Made by a program: the position numbers and the translations under genes
Origin: Macrocystis pyrifera
Taxonomy: Eukaryota; Sar; Phaeophyceae; Laminariales; Laminariaceae
NCBI GenBank assembly: GCA_031763025.1
Contig: JASSKH010000027.1
Span: 7,500,241 to 7,564,240 of the forward strand
Reading direction: 5' to 3'
DNA: 64,000 bases
Notes under the pieces: generated by a model
Told to the model about the DNA's origin: nothing
Seen by the model: the letters and a program-made list of their open reading frames with translations, nothing else
The model's database searches: none
Shown: positions 46,531-57,476 of the stretch, one piece after another
Layout: each line of letters begins with the position of its first letter
Position numbering within the stretch: the first letter of the stretch is position 1

Positions 46531-47699
46531 TCGAACACGACCGCAGTGGGTCTAGCTGCATCATCCCCGTCGAGGACGATGGCATCTTCTTTATCCGAGC
46601 CTGCGGACTTCGCACTCATTCTTCGCCGACCCCCGGTGTCGGTTTGAGTGGGCTGATGCCCCATTCCGAAAGTGCCGTCTTGGGCGGGCTGCCTTTCATC
46701 TTTTCGGATTTTCGCGATTTTCGCGCACACGGGCAACGTATGAAGATTGACGACCTCTCTACTCCTTGGGGGAGCTTCGTCGCTCGTGTATCTGCTTCCG
46801 TCGACACCATTGATCGCCGCCCTGGCTTGAGGGTTTTTTCACCCACCGCCAACTCCGATTTCGCTTCGGTTTTTGTCATATCCCCCGGGGGGCGACCAGG
46901 GCTCTGCAGAAGCCCCCGCTGCATCGACGATTGTCTCCCAGCGCGCTCCTCCCCCGACGAGCACTATACAGAGAGAAGATTCCGCCGTGATCCCTGATCC
47001 GGCCGCGTCTGCCCCATCGCCGCCCGACAACCCGGCGCCTCTGAACATCTTGCCGCCTTCAGGTCGCATCTCCACTCGGACGCGCCGACGAACAGCCGCT
47101 GCCGCTGGCACCGTGCCGCCTGCTGTTGATTATGGCTTCGGGCCCGGCGGGGCCTCTAGATCATCCGTCCGGCGTGCCATCACCCCGCCGCGAGCCCCAC
47201 GGCCGCGACCGCCCGCACCCGTCGTTATGGCCCCGGCTCCTGCCGCCTCGTCGATCCCAACGGTTCTCATCCCGTCCGACCGCGACCGCGCCGAGCCCGC
47301 GGGAACTCCTCTTTTACGGCTTCCGCCACCAACCCACGCACCGCCCGTCACCTCGACCGACTTGGACGCCCTCGGCGCAGCTGCTGGATTTCAGTTCGGT
47401 GATTCCGCAGCGCGCTATTCGCACGCCGACTGGGCTCGGGAACATCAGGCTGAGCCCGCGTGCAACGCCGCCATGCGGTACATAGCCCTTGGCCGGCCGG
47501 AAGTTTTGCCAGACGACTTTTTGTCGGGTTTCCCTTCCCACCAGCGCCCTCCCTTTTCAGGGGTTCAGGAGCTGACTAATAGAGGCCGCTTGCACACTAC
47601 CGACGCGGGCATCATTCTACTCGTCCGATAGCCGTTCCCCCCCCTTGCGTCGGACACGCAACGCCCGGTGGGTGGTACGATCTGTTTAGTGAACGACGA

Positions 47700-48620
47700 G
47701 CCTATTCGCATTTATGTGCCGCTGCTCATGCGCCCCTGAGTCATGCAGGCTTGCCACTCCACAGCTTCCTGCCACCTAGGAACCGCGCGCACCCTACGTA
47801 TGCTCGAATGTTTCTACTCGTGGATCGGTATGAGCATCTGCACCCGGTGGTGGTTACCCAACTGCTTAAAGTGCCAAGCACGGAAAACGTCGCGGCAGAC
47901 GGTTAGGTGACCCACCCTCACGTTGCCTTTGCCAGAAGGGCCTGGCATCGCCGTCAGCATCGACTATTTCGGCCCTTTCCCGGTGACGCCTCGAGGAAAC
48001 ACCTACATCTTGCTTTTCACTGATCGTTTCAGCCGCCAAGCCGACATGTACGCCGTCGCAGCGGCAGAATTCACCGCTGAGGGCACGGCTAATATTATCA
48101 TCAACGGGTATATCCCCCTCTCGGGGTGCCCGCACAGCATCCTCTCGGACAACGGCCTCCAGTTATGCTCCAAGCTTTCGCACGCCGTTTATCAGCTTCT
48201 CGGGGTTCCCAAAGCTGCCACCAGCTCCTACCAACCAAAGGGCAACGGTGGGGTGGAACGTGTAAACCACACGATGGCCCAGATGCTGGCCATGGTCGTC
48301 AACGAGCTCCAAAACGACTGGTATGCACAGCTCCCTCATGTCGAATTTGCGTACACAATTCCGTCAGCGCCGCCACGAGTTTGGCTCCCAACGAGGTCTA
48401 TACGGGTCGGCTGCCACGCCTTCCTCTCACGATTTTCGAGCTTACTGGAGTCGCCGGCCACCAGAGCTTGGCCCGCGACCACCGCGCCTGCTGCGACGTG
48501 GCGACGGACCGCCAGCAGCGCGCGTACGATATCGTTTGCGAACACCACGCCCTCACTGTCGCTCGCATGAACGCCGCTATTCCGCCCGCTCCGACGCTCT
48601 GCGTCCAGTCCCCAAATTTG
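47700..48620 (+). pseudogene. Retrotransposon integrase, broken
   Basis: A degenerate zinc-binding region precedes the core (47.7-47.9 kb). The core reads SIDYFGPFPVTPRGNTYI, LLFTDRFSRQ, GCPHSILSDNGLQL and SSYQPKGNGGVERVNHTM. It keeps the D,D,E triad (Asp in IDYF, Asp in SDNG, Glu in GVERVN). Near 48.35 kb the frame shifts; the continuation PNEVYTGRLPRLPLTIFE is in another plus frame. The left part is an open frame, but no intact polyprotein remains. Confidence 0.8.
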
Positions 48621-49130
48621 ATGTTGGCGACTGGGTGTGGGTGTACGATACGGGGCGGCCACCATCCGCCAGGGCGCGAAGCCCGACACGGATGCCAAGG
48701 TCCTCAAGGCGACACGGACGCCAAGGTCCTCAAGGCCAAACTCTCACTCAACTGGACGGACCCTACAAAAATCCTCGCAGTTGGCCCCTGCTCCTCAGTG
48801 GACACCCTGGACGGATCTCCTCTTGGGGCAAAGGTCTTGTATTTGGATCTTCCTTCCGATATGCCCGGCGTTGATGCTCGCCGGCGCGTATCAGTTCAAC
48901 TCCCTGTGATGGCTCGGGAAAATCAGCGCGACTACGCCAATGGATGGAATATATTTGGTTCGATTTTTGGACGACCCGAGACCGATCAAGCTTCCTCTTT
49001 CTCCGGCGCGCTACACGACTTCGACGAGAGCTGTACGACTTTGGTATCTGCAAATTCACTTGGCTAGCGCGTTTGCAGGGGGGGTCCAGCGCAACGTCGA
49101 TGAATCTCGAGGCGAGGCCCTGGATAGCTG
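48621..49130 (+). pseudogene. Retrotransposon C-terminal (chromodomain-like) region of copy A, with an internal deletion
   Basis: It begins with ATIRQGAKPDTDAKVLKA and a short duplicated block (GACACGGA.GCCAAGGTCC twice). It then reads WTDPTKILAVGPCSSVDTLD and LPSDMPGVDARRRVSVQ. Copy C has about 0.5 kb more sequence between VDARRRVS and the MARENQR.YN segment, so copy A has lost that block. Confidence 0.65.
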
Positions 49131-50099
49131 ACTTTCGCTTCTCGGGCACACTCGATAAAAAAAAATTCGTTGTCGTTTTCCTGGACTTCCGGGGGTCGTT
49201 TTCCGAGCGTTCGGGTCGGGTGGTTTCCTGCTCGGTGTATTTCTGGTTTGTTTTTTCTTGGGCTGGGTTGGTGATGGTTTTTGCGTATTTTGTCCTGCCT
49301 ACCCCCCGCTCAGTGTCTGGGCTGGTTTGGCTAATCGGGCCACTCATTCGTGGCACAGGACGCGTTTCCAGAGTTGTGGGCTGGGTTTAGGTGGTTCTTG
49401 GCGTATTCCGTGTTATGTTCTTCTTGTTTTTGGTACTCGCTTTTCGCTTTTCCATGAAACTTCTTCGCCCTCTCCCGGTTGCGGGTGACATGGCGATGAT
49501 TTTCGTTGACGATTTCTTCCAGTCCCTTACGGCTGGGCCTTCCTTCCTCTTTTTTTTTGACGTACCTTGTCGACTTCGTTGCCTCGCCGTTCAGAGGTGT
49601 GGGAGTGGGTTTAGGGAAGCCGCATCTTCGACTCATGTTCTTGTTCGTGGAATCGGGGTTTCCACGAATTTCCCAAAATTCTGCATATAAGGCTCATTAG
49701 AGTGGGGTAGTGTCATGACACTGCCTTGAAGAAGGCTGAAAGCTCGGTATTTACCTGGGTTCAAGTACGAGTCGTATTTGGATCGTATTTGTAGTACTAG
49801 GGAGGCATATCGTAGATGGAAAACCAGGGGTTTTCCCAGCGCACGAGCTCGGTTCTTAGTCTCCTCGTGCACGAAAGGAATAAAGCTACCCTTCTTCTAT
49901 CTCTAAGCAAACAACACATGTGAGTTACAGCGAGTACCGACTTAATAGGTGACCCTGTCCACGGATACGAAGTGTCTCGACCTTGATCTTAACATTAACG
50001 GTCGATCTTAACGCGAGGTGTTTTTCAGTTTTTTTCAGTTTTTTCCTTATAGTTAGGAAAATACCAAAATTTTGGGAAAATTGTTAAGATCAACGGTTG

Positions 50100-51700
50100 C
50101 GGGACACTTTGTATCCCTGGACAGGTCTGCCTTTTAAGTCGGTAATCGTTGGTACTCACGTGTGTTGCTTGCTTAGCTATAGAAGAAGAGCAGTTTTATT
50201 CCTTTCGTGCACGCGGAGACTGAGACCAGGCTCGCGCGCTTCTGGAAAACCCCTGGTTTTTCCATCTAAGATACGCCTTCCAAGTACTGCAAATACGTTC
50301 CCAGTGACTGAACCCAGGTAGTTACCGGACTTTCAACCTCATACAAAGCAGTATCATAACATTAGCCCACTCTGATGAGCCGTATATGCAGAATTATGGG
50401 AAATTCGTGGAAACCCCGATTCCACGAACTAGAACATGAGTCGAAGATGCGGCTCCTCAAAACCCACTCCCACACCTCTGAACGGCGAGGCAACGAAGCC
50501 GGCAAAGTATGTAAAAAAAATAAAGGGAAGACCTAGCCTTAAGGGGCAGGAGGAAATCGTCGATGAAAGCCATCGCCATGCCGCCCGCACGGGGGGGGGA
50601 GGCGAGGAAGATGCACGGAAAAGCGAAAAGTGAGTACGGGAACGAAAAGAAAAAAATAACACGGAAGACGGCAAGAACCACCTAAACCCAGTCCACAACT
50701 CTGAAAGCGCGCCCTGGGCCGCAATTGAACGGCCGAGTGCCCAGACCAGTCCCGACACTGGGCGGGGGAGGTAGGCAGGACAGAATACGCAAAAAAACAC
50801 CCCCAACCCAGCCCCAAAAAGAGGAAAACACACCAGAAACATATCGGTCAGACAAAAATTCATCCCCCAAAGTCCAGGAAGATGACAAAAAATAAATAAA
50901 TATCGAGTGCAGTCAAGAAGCGAAAAATCAGCTATCCACGGCGGCACCTCGAGATTCATCTACGTTGCGCTGGACCCCCCGTGTAAACGCGCTAGCCAAG
51001 TGAATTTGCAGACACCAAGAACCTCGTACAGCTCTTGTCGAAGTCGTGTAGCGCGCCGGAGAAAGAGGGAGCTTGATTGGTCCCGGGTCGTCCAGAAATC
51101 GAACCAAATATACTCCATCCATCGGTGTAGTTGCACTGATTTTCCCGAGACACCAAAGACCGTCGTCGCCCTTGTACCAAAAGTGGGCCCCGTTGGGAAG
51201 TACAGTGTTACTGTATCGGCGGAGCCAATCGGCGTGCGATACGCAACCATAGCCGGGTGCCAGAAACCGCTCGCCGTTACTCCGAGAAAGCTCCTGTTGT
51301 GCCGCGCCAATTCTCATTCGGCGGTACAGGCGGTTAGTTTGGCGGTGTTGGTTCGGGGTGCCGGCCCAGTAGCGCAAAATTGCGTGGCGAGAAAGCTGAA
51401 GGCCCATTTCCCGTTCCCAGGATGGCCGGGATAGTCCCTTCCAGTGCGTCTCGTACATCACCGCGATGACACCACCTCGACCTCTAACCGATTGGTGTCC
51501 AGTAATCATTTCCACTTCGATTCGTTCAAGAGGGGTCGAAACGTCGTCCTCGGCGACGTGGTACGGAGGGGATTTCTTGGAGAAATTGTTGAGCACGTAT
51601 TGCGTCAACCCCGCCGGCAGATACTTCGGCATGTCGCCACGGTCGTGGGGGTTGGCACAGGGCTTGCAGCGTTGAACAGATACGCGCCCGCAGTATCATA
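50100..51700 (-). mobile_element. Same retrotransposon family, copy B, inverted 3' half
   Basis: On the minus strand it carries the C-terminal coding region (51632-50928) and then the same 3' non-coding region as copy A. With copy A it forms a large imperfect inverted repeat, arms ~49.07-49.97 and ~50.10-51.00 kb, around a ~130 bp centre. That centre also matches, inverted, part of 51.71-51.81 kb (GTCGATCTTAACG and TTTTTCAG words). Confidence 0.7.
50928..51632 (-). CDS. Retrotransposon C-terminal domain, open frame of 234 codons
   Basis: This is the longest uninterrupted coding remnant of the family here. It includes THWKGLSRPSWERE, TNRLYRRMRIGAAQQELS, GAHFWYKGDDGLWCLGKI and DGVYLVRFLDDPGPIKLPL. 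The last two resemble a small beta-barrel reader fold (chromo/Tudor/SH3-like), as seen after integrase in chromoviruses; this is inferred from pattern only. The frame starts inside the original polyprotein, so the ATG is not a true start. Confidence 0.55.
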   Translation of the reverse strand: MPKYLPAGLTQYVLNNFSKKSPPYHVAEDDVSTPLERIEVEMITGHQSVRGRGGVIAVMYETHWKGLSRPSWEREMGLQLSRHAILRYWAGTPNQHRQTNRLYRRMRIGAAQQELSRSNGERFLAPGYGCVSHADWLRRYSNTVLPNGAHFWYKGDDGLWCLGKISATTPMDGVYLVRFLDDPGPIKLPLSPARYTTSTRAVRGSWCLQIHLASAFTRGVQRNVDESRGAAVDS

Positions 51701-51866
51701 ACAAAATACTGAAAAAAAAACTGACAGTCCACGTTAAACCACCGGAAACTATCGAAAGTACTGAAAAAAAACCCTGAAAAACAGTCCTCGTTAAGATCGA
51801 CTCTAAATTGGAAAATCAAAATTTCCAAAAACTTGCCTATTTGGCAAGTTAAAAACTACCCTAACC

Positions 51867-53859
51867 AAGAAGGCGGAAAAATTGAACGTGGCGCCGGGAT
51901 ACTCGTTGAGAGAATAAAAGGCAGCGATCGTCAGGGGGTCTATTATTAGAGCACCAACATAGAATAGTCTTGAACGTATTGTGAACGAATATGACGAAAC
52001 TAATTCCGTGCGTTGGAGGATGGGGTTATCACGGGAGACGAGGCCCGTGTGGGACGGGACGGTCGGGTTTCGCTCGCCGCAGGCGGGAATTTATTTGCCC
52101 CCCGTTGTGATGGGAATGGGAATCCCATCGTCAAATTGTTGCCTCCCGTTGTGATGGTAACGGGAAATGCCCTCGTGCTTCTTAGTTGAGATGGGAATGG
52201 GATGGGAAGCTGGGGTATGTTTCATTCATGTGGCGGTTGTGTGGGAGTCGGATTTGACGCCAACGGGATGGGGCGGGACTAGCGTGTCCTATAGAGGAGG
52301 TGGGAAACAGTGGAGAAATGTGGAGAAAACTATGGGGGCACAAAGGGAAACGATAATGAGGAATACATGGGACTGCTCAACGGAACACGGGAGGTACACG
52401 CCGTTCTTCCCCTTCACCGCTGGCGTGAACGCCACCACATGCTTCTAAATCCCTGACGTCTGCCTGTTTCTCCCAGCGCCAGCACGGATCACTTCTACGG
52501 CAACACGTTGATCACCTTGGCTGTGTAGAGGCTCAGCAGCAGAGGCACCAGTGGGGTCCGCCAACGCCCTTGTGCTTGTGTGTGTGGGTAGCGGGCGCAT
52601 TCTCTCTCTCTAAAAGAACCACGGGAGAAGTCTTGAACTCTTCTGGTTCTTCCCGTCATCCAATCCAAGATTCAGAATAATGCCAGTTATGGTATGGTAC
52701 ATGTGTGTGTGGGCGTGCCACTGGGAAGTTCTCAGGAAGAACGACGGGGGAACTCTTCTGGTTCTTTCCGTCATCCAATCAAAGGTTCAGAATAATGCCA
52801 GTTATGTATGGTATGGTACATGTGTGTGGACGTGCCACTGGGAATAAAGTGGGAATGGGGATGGGAGAAGCCGTGCCCGCAATGGGAATGGGAATGGGAG
52901 AAGCCGTGCCCACAACGGGAATGGGAAGCAAGTGGGATGGGGGGATTCCAGATCGGCCATTTGGGGAGCAAGCGTTTGTTAAATTCATCGTGGGATGAGC
53001 AGGATGAGAAAGGGGAGCTCCGAATTCACGGTGGGATTCCAGACCAATTCCCATTCCCGTCCCCTCCACAATGGGAATCCCGGCCCATTGTCTCCCGTGA
53101 TAACCCTTGGATGAACGTCTCAGCGAACATAATGTTAGCAATGTTAGTAAGATCATTGTGAGTAGGTAACCCGTACAACACGTGCAGCAAGCGTAGACTT
53201 CGAATACTATTTTTAGTACGTGGTATCTGGCACATGATACGAGTAACTTAGGAACTTGCTTTGGTGGAAAACCAAGAATGGGAGATTTTCGGTCATACGG
53301 TGCGGATCTCCAGCTTCAGATTTCCCACGTATTGGATTCCCGGCTTTAGATTTCCTGCAGGATCTCCGACTTCACTCATCCCGTGAAGGGGAAGTATGTT
53401 TCAGGCGACCGTGTAAATTGCAACTTGCTGCAATCACAGTTCATGTAGTGAGAAACAGACATGATACATACCGGTATATACTCGTATAATATAGTAGTCT
53501 GTCGTACGTGGTCTGTACGTAAAAGCCTGAGATGTGAGATTCTGTTGACAAAAAAAACCCCAGGCTGGAGTGGCAAATTCAGGTGTTAGACCCCAGGGCT
53601 ACCGGTAAAACCCACCCAGGGCTGCCTTGTAAAAGTATCCCCTCCTTCTGCACAGCGTGTCTTTGTCCTTCCTATAGGATCGCACGTACCCACTCGAAAA
53701 GTTATGAACAACCTCTGGGAAGCCAGGAAGAGTATCTCCGGGTATTGTATATTCAATTCTTGACCACCTGGGGAAATTCCCTGGATGATGAGGATCAAAC
53801 AACTACATCGACATCACGTTTCCAAAGCCCAAGTCCTGTTGACGACGCCATGCGACACC
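51867..53859. repeat. G-rich region with (ATGGGA)n runs and a ~120 bp duplication
   Basis: GGGAATGGGAATGGGA-type sequence recurs at 52.09-52.21, 52.85-52.95 and 53.03-53.10 kb. A ~36 bp unit ending GAGAAGCCGTGCCC is tandemly repeated at 52.86-52.92 kb. A block starting GGTTCTTCCCGTCATCCAAT is duplicated at ~52640-52735 and ~52759-52840. Runs of three G's at short spacing could form G-quadruplexes. No gene supported. Confidence 0.7.
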
Positions 53860-54440
53860 ACTTTGTGTTTCCGTATTTTCGCGCAAAACGGCCACGTTTA
53901 AGAATGACAACCTTTTTGTTCCTGCCGGGCGATTCGTCGCTCGTATTACTTCCTTCGCTGTCTCAGTTAGTTCAGCACTGCTGACGCCGCTTTCGCTTCG
54001 GTTTTTGCCGTGCTCCATGTGGGCGGCACAGAGACCTGCGATACCCATGCTACACGCTAGACACAGTCCAGCTTGCTTCGTCGCCGATGAGTACTGCACA
54101 TGCCGTTCCGACGCGGCAGTCAATCAGGCAGCGTCCGCACTTGTCCCTTCGTCCCCTCTCACGTCGCGGCCATCTTTGTACTTGAGGCACCTCACCTCCG
54201 CTGCTATACGTATAGGTTCAATGTGCTGACCTCGTTGGTCTCCGGCAAGTACGCCAGGATGGTGCCCTTGCCCGCAAACGTGCCGACTACGCAGTAGTCT
54301 TTGTGAGCGGAGATTGGCCGGAAGACAATCAAGCTGCGAACTGGAGATATTGATGTATGCAATATTGCAAAGTCACTTGGGTAGCGTGCTTGTTCGTGGA
54401 GTTCAACGTGACGTAGACGATCTCGCGGCGCTGTGGTTAG
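53860..54440 (+). mobile_element. Small fragments of the same retrotransposon family, copy D
   Basis: The stretch 53865-54010 resembles 46.72-46.88 kb of copy A (TTTTCGCGCA, GATTCGTCGCTCGT, CGCTTTCGCTTCGGTTTTTG). The stretch ~54355-54430 resembles copy A around 49.04-49.11 kb (GCAAAGTCACTTGGGTAGCG, GAGTTCAACGTGACGTAGAC). An inverted SF3B3 fragment lies between the two pieces. Confidence 0.5.
54223..54343 (-). pseudogene. Fragment of SF3B3 (exon 3 plus the start of intron 3), inverted
   Basis: On the minus strand it reads [20 protein letters not shown] and then FAGKGTILAYLPETNEVS. The gene itself has [20 protein letters not shown] and [17 protein letters not shown]. The match continues over the donor (GAGGTCAGCA), so the copy came from genomic DNA, not spliced mRNA. 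It has no stop but several substitutions and no flanking exons. It lies between pieces of retrotransposon copy D, 44 kb from the parent exon at 9857-10000. Confidence 0.85.
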
Positions 54441-54854
54441 CTCGGATCGATGCAACCGACACCTGTTCCCATTTCGGCTTTTGGTCTCACTTGTGGTCTT
54501 CACTTTGTTTTTGGGGGGTTTTCTGTGTTCGGCTAGGTAGCCTTACGCTTTCGTTTCGCGACAGTCCCAGGTGTCGTGGCCAGTTGTTTTGCGAACAAGT
54601 AACACGTGTCGTACCTCTGTGTCCGCCCTCCACCGCTGGCCACGTGTGTAACATGCTTTAGTCCTGTCACCCCCCCCCCCTCCCGCTGTTGCTTCGTTTT
54701 GGGGGTGAGTTGTTGAGTTTTGTGGCCGTCCATTGCATGGCGCAGGGATGTGGGATTTTATATCGCATTTCTTGGCGATACACTTTTTCGCCCCACCCTC
54801 CCTTGTAGGGGCAAGGTGCTGGTGTTATGGTACTGCTATCTGGGCGTGGGTGCA

Positions 54855-56690
54855 TATAACGGCTGCCACCATCCGTCAGGGCGCGAAGACTGACACGAAC
54901 GTCAAGGTCCTCAAGGTCAAACTCTCGCTCAACTAGAGGGGTACCTAAAACTCCTCACAGTTGGCCCCTTCTCCTCCGCGGACACCCCGCGGACACCCCG
55001 GACGGATCCTCTCTCGGCGCTAAGCTCCAGTTTTTGGATGTGCCTTCCGTCATGCCCGCCGCCGATGCTCGCCGGCGCGTGTCGGTACAAAACTGCGGGC
55101 CCTTTGCCAACGCCCAAGACCGTGGCGACAGGCCGAAGTATTTGCCAGCGGGGTTGACGTAATTCATGCTCAACAACTTCTCCAAGAAATTCCCCCCGTA
55201 CCACGTTACCCAAGACGACGTTTCGACTCCTTTTCAACGACTCGAAGGGAAGAAGATTACCGGACAACAATCGGTTCATGGTCGAGGTGGGGTCATCGCA
55301 GTGATATATGAGATACACTGGACAAGACTCTCTCGACCGTCTTGGGAACGGGAAGAGGACCTTCAGCTCTCTCGCCACGAACGTTTGCGCTACGGGGCCG
55401 GTACTCTCCGAATCAGCACCGCCAAAACCAACCGCCTGTACCGCCGGATGAGAATCGGCGCGGCACAACGGGAGGTTTCTCGGAGTAACAGTAAGCGTTT
55501 CCCGACACGCGACTATGGCTGCATACCGCAAACCGATTGGCTTCGCCCATATAGCGCCATCGTGCTTCCGAGCGGGGCTCACTTTTGATGCAAGGACGAC
55601 GAGAGTCTATGGTGGCTCGGGAAAATCATCGCGAGTACAACGACAGATCGGATCATCGCGAGTACAACAACAGATGGGATATATCTAGTATTTGGTTCGG
55701 TTTTTGGATGACGCGGGACAGGTCAAGCGTCCTCTTTCTCCGGCGCGCTACACGAGTTCAACGTAAGCTGTACGAATTTCTTGGTGTCTACAAGTACATT
55801 TTGTTAGCACGTTTGCACGGGGGGTCCGGCGTAACGTAGGTGAATGTCGAGGCGCAACCGTGGATGACTGGCTTTCGCATCACCGCTGCACTCGATTGTG
55901 TTTTTTTTTGCCTATTTTCTGGGTTTGGGAGTTTTTTTTTTTCCTTTGACGTTTTCCGAGCTTTCGGGTGGGAGTTTTTCTTCTCGGCAATGCTCTAGGC
56001 TTTCTGAGTTTTTGAACCGGTTTCGGGATGATTCTTGCGTAGTTCGTCTTGTCCCCCCCCCCCGCTCAGTGCTGGGGCTGGTCTGGGTAACCGGGCCACT
56101 CATTTGTGGCACAGGACGCATTTTCTGAGTGTTTTGGGCCGGTTGGGGATGGCTTTAGCGTAATTCGTCCTGTCTACTCCCCGCCCTGCTGGTGGTGAGG
56201 CGATGTCTTTCGTTGACGTATCATTTCCCGTCCCCTACTGGTAGACCTTCTTTGTTCCTTTCTTTTTCTTGGCGTGCCTTGTCGACTTTGTTGCCTTGTC
56301 GTTCAGGGGTGTGCAAGTGGGTCTTGAGGAGCCGCGTGTTTGGACTCATATTCTAGTTCGTGGAATCGAGGCTTTCATTAATTTTCCATATTTCTGTATG
56401 TACTGCGCCTCAGAGTGGGCTAGTGCTATGGTACTGATTTGAATGACGTGGAAAGGCAGGTAATTACCGGGCTACATGTATTGGGATAGTATTTTTAGTA
56501 CTAGGGGCGTATTCTAGATGGAAACCAGGGGTTTCCAGGCGGGTAAACCAGCCTTCAGCCAATCAATCTTTCATTGTACTCTCAAGGATGAAAAGCTGCT
56601 CTTCTTCTATCTCTAAACAGTCAACACACGTGAGTAACATCGAGTACCTGCTCAGTAGGCAAACCTGACAAGGGATAGTCTGTCTACCGA
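54855..56690 (+). mobile_element. Same retrotransposon family, copy C, 3' half
   Basis: It starts at the ATIRQGAKTDTNVKVLKV segment, has a stop after KLSLN, then an open stretch (55166-55588). That stretch matches copy B: NNFSKKFPPYHVTQDDVSTP, LSRPSWEREEDLQLSRHE, TNRLYRRMRIGAAQREVS. The WFGFWMTRDRS region follows, then the family 3' non-coding region to about 56.69 kb. It lacks RNase H and the integrase core. It shows what copy A has lost between 48.89 and 48.91 kb. Confidence 0.7.
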
Positions 56691-57217
56691 CCTGATATTG
56701 TCACAATAGCTCCGGTGTCTGACGTTAGTCGAGCCCCTTATGGGTAGGTACTGTTTATTCTTCCTCATCCAGCGCTACGTTGGCTTTGGCTATATAGCCT
56801 TGCAAGTGAGGGGAATGCGAGTGCGTTTGAGGAGTTTTATCTTCGATCATCGTCCCACAGTATTGCCGTAGTTGTTTGAGGAACAGTATATTTTTCCGAA
56901 TCTTGCATATGCGTACTAGGGAACAATGCCCCCCCTACATCTACTGCCATATTATATTCATGGTATATATAGCTTGGGTTGGCGTCGGTTGACGACGACG
57001 CTGTAAAACACGCCTCTCATCGCGAGAGCTAGACAGCCCGAGTACCGTTTTTTTTTTGCTTGTTTCTTTTTCGCGGTCACCACGGCTGGCTGTCGTTTGT
57101 GCGGGGAAAACCTTAATTCCGCACAAGGGGACTGATCGTATCACGTAGTGTGTATATGATAAGGCACCCAGGAGGAAGTTACATAGTAACCCCATGGCTG
57201 TCTCTGGAACTGGTCAC
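56691..57217. other. Gap between retrotransposon copy C and the LINE cluster
   Basis: Nothing recognised. It contains short T-runs and weak open frames only. Confidence 0.5.
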
Positions 57218-57466
57218 ACCAGAAATGAAATCAAATCATTGACGCTGTCGTCCATATGCAAGAAAATCTGCCCCTGAAGCGGTTCTTAGTAGGATGCAGC
57301 TCACCCTTCATGCGACTCGCTCAACACCTCACGGCACTTCGTGCTTGGTGCAAGCAATATCTGCCTGGTCGGTGAAAACCCGACATGCTCCGTCCCAGCA
57401 TTGTAGGGATGCGAGGGTCTATGTTCATACGACTACGGCCATGCATGATAATTAGTACCCCCCCCC
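57218..57466 (+). repeat. Left direct repeat flanking the LINE, ending in a C-tract
   Basis: About 250 bp, matching 60841-61104. Shared landmarks in order: ACCAGAAAT.AAA, GTC.TCCATATGCAAG, CGGTTCTTAGTAGGATGCAG, GGTGAAAACCCGACATGCTC, ACTACGGCCATGCATGA, GTAC and a C-run. Confidence 0.9.
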
Positions 57467-57476
57467 GCACATAATA

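Larger units (their letters stand above)
46118..49965 (+). mobile_element. Ty3/gypsy-like LTR retrotransposon, copy A, 5'-truncated and decayed
   Basis: Order is RNase H, a Pro-rich linker, integrase, a chromodomain-like C-terminal region and a non-coding 3' region. RNase H before integrase, with this RNase H type, is the Ty3/gypsy order. Gag, protease and reverse transcriptase are absent. Stops and frameshifts interrupt the coding part. The 3' region (49070-49965) matches copy B in inverted orientation and copy C at 55.8-56.7 kb. LTR limits could not be fixed by eye. Confidence 0.75.
45944..51866. mobile_element. Composite ~5.9 kb unit bounded by inverted repeats
   Basis: The left boundary (45944-46015) reads AGGGCCGTTTTTAAC, then AACTTGCCAAATTGGCAAG and TTTTGGAAAATT. 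The right boundary (51803-51866), reversed, reads AGGGTAGTTTTTAAC, then TTGCCAAATAGGCAAG and TTTTTGGAAATTTTGA. The left copy has about 15 extra bases. Between them are retrotransposon copies in opposite orientations. Either a DNA element was filled by retroelements, or the ends belong to one unrecognised composite element. No target-site duplication was evident. Confidence 0.5.
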
